From the NCBI GenBank assembly GCA_030147905.1, contig JASBUM010000220.1, forward strand, positions 1 to 6,445: a stretch of 6,445 bases of DNA, in the 5' to 3' direction. Of this stretch, positions 5,613-6,445 are shown one piece after another; the stretch's first letter is position 1; the number at the start of each line of letters is the position of its first letter. Position numbers and translations under genes: made by a program. Source of the DNA: Acidimangrovimonas sp. (lineage in GTDB: Bacteria > Pseudomonadota > Alphaproteobacteria > Rhodobacterales > Rhodobacteraceae). A model generated the notes under the pieces. It did not search any database, had not been told where the DNA came from, and saw only the letters and a list, made by a program, of their open reading frames with translations.

Positions 5613-6445
5613 ATGCCGCACGACCATTCAGGCCATCAACATCATCATCACGGGGCGGGGGGCGACCGCAATGTCGCCTGGGCCTTTGCCGTCAACCTCG
5701 CCCTGTCGCTGGCCCAGATCGCGGGCGGCATCATGGCCGGTTCGATCGCGCTGATCGCCGACGCGCTCCACAACCTGTCGGATGCAGGCGCGCTGCTGAT
5801 CGCGCTGGCGGCGCGCCGCATCGCGCGTCGTCCGGCGGATGCGGCGATGACCTTCGGCTACGGCCGCGCCGAGGTGGTGGCGGCGCTGGTGAACTACACC
5901 GCGCTGATCGTCATCTCGCTTGGGCTGGGCGCCGAGGCGATCCTGCGCATGGTCAACCCGCCGCCGGTCCACGGCTGGACCGTCATCGTCCTGGCGGGCG
6001 TCGCGCTGGTGGTCAACACCGGCACGGCGCTGCTGACATGGCGGATGTCGAAGGACAGCATGAATATCCGCGCGGCATTCCTGCACACATTGGGCGATGC
6101 GGCGACTTCGGCGGCGGTCATCCTTGCCGGCGCGATCATCCTGATCTTCGGCTGGCGGATCGTGGACCCGCTGGTGACGCTGGCCATCTCGGGCTGGATC
6201 CTGTGGGTCTCGGGGCGCGAGATCGTGCCGGTGATCCGCATCCTGATGCTTGGCGCGCCGCCCGACATCGGCGCCGAGGAAGTCCTGGGCCGCATCGCCG
6301 CCGTCGAGGGCGTGCGCGAGGTCCATCACCTGCATCTGTGGCAGATGGACGAAAAGACCGTTTCGGTCGAGGCCCATCTGGTGGTTTCGGGCGACGGGCC
6401 GGCGGTCTCCGCCCGTGTCCGCGCCGATCTGGAGGCCTGCTTCGG
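5613..6445 (+). CDS. Cation diffusion facilitator (CzcD/ZitB-type Zn/Cd efflux), 3' end outside window
   Basis: The frame runs from ATG 5613 to the window edge without a stop: 277 full codons plus two bases. The N-terminus is His-rich, with seven His within residues 3-13, as in many zinc exporters. Six membrane segments follow at about 20-42, 43-67, 86-107, 121-141, 152-178 and 183-204. TM2 carries ADALHNLSDAG (His53, Asp57) and TM5 carries LHTLGDAATS (His158, Asp162), giving the HxxxD/HxxxD intramembrane site of zinc/cadmium-type CDF proteins. A cytoplasmic ferredoxin-like domain begins near 205 and includes VHHLHLWQMDEKTVSVEAHL (237-256). The family acts as dimeric proton-metal antiporters exporting Zn2+, sometimes Cd2+ or Co2+, across the inner membrane. 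About 20-30 residues are probably missing at the C-terminus. The gene lies 67 bp after polA, possibly with its own promoter. The exact metal cannot be settled from sequence. Confidence 0.93.
   Translation, partial: MPHDHSGHQHHHHGAGGDRNVAWAFAVNLALSLAQIAGGIMAGSIALIADALHNLSDAGALLIALAARRIARRPADAAMTFGYGRAEVVAALVNYTALIVISLGLGAEAILRMVNPPPVHGWTVIVLAGVALVVNTGTALLTWRMSKDSMNIRAAFLHTLGDAATSAAVILAGAIILIFGWRIVDPLVTLAISGWILWVSGREIVPVIRILMLGAPPDIGAEEVLGRIAAVEGVREVHHLHLWQMDEKTVSVEAHLVVSGDGPAVSARVRADLEACF

Noticed and set aside
3758..5614. 618-codon minus-strand frame antisense to polA
   Set aside because: It is His/Arg/Asp-rich without recognisable domains; the plus strand carries every Pol I catalytic motif.
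5628..6377. 249-codon minus-strand frame antisense to the CDF gene
   Set aside because: It is Asp/Arg/His/Gln-rich shadow sequence; the plus strand has six membrane segments and the metal-site motifs.
1..6445. CRISPR arrays, tRNA or rRNA genes, insertion sequences, toxin-antitoxin or defence modules
   Set aside because: I saw no regular repeats, cloverleaf or rRNA sequences, transposase motifs, or small paired toxin/antitoxin genes. All larger gene space is explained by housekeeping genes.

Overview
The window is GC-rich DNA with strong third-position G/C bias. It reads as a chromosomal segment of an alphaproteobacterium, most likely Rhodobacterales (Rhodobacter/Paracoccus-like). Support comes from the codon bias, a HINT-type HIT protein, a stand-alone CHCC zinc-finger protein next to DNA polymerase I, and an OpgC-type membrane acyltransferase. 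The taxonomic placement is inference from protein style and gene content, not from a database match.

Layout. The 3' end of an unidentified plus-strand gene (1-312) is followed 17 nt later by a HIT-family nucleotide-binding protein (330-722). These two are probably co-transcribed. A convergent minus-strand gene for an OpgC-family integral membrane protein (853-2037) faces them across a 130-bp gap. That gap holds two GC-rich inverted repeats, a plausible shared bidirectional terminator, and a run of nine C. A 305-bp divergent intergenic region (2038-2342) carries no convincing gene but has a candidate promoter for the next plus-strand gene. That gene encodes a 72-aa CHCC zinc-finger protein (2343-2561), homologous to the NDUFS6-type complex I accessory subunit. 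DNA polymerase I follows (polA, 2723-5545), with all three enzymatic domains and their catalytic motifs intact. Last is a cation diffusion facilitator (Zn/Cd-type efflux pump, 5613 to the window edge), truncated only by the window boundary.

Function. The genes do not form one pathway. They are housekeeping functions: nucleotide phosphoramidate hydrolysis, envelope glucan decoration, a respiratory-chain zinc protein, DNA repair/replication and metal efflux. The zinc finger, polA and the efflux gene lie in one orientation and could share a transcript, but the spacers (161 bp and 67 bp) leave room for separate promoters.

I found no CRISPR array, mobile element, RNA gene, toxin-antitoxin pair or defence system. 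I see no evidence of an undescribed biological system here. The findings below are modest regulatory or sequence-level observations.
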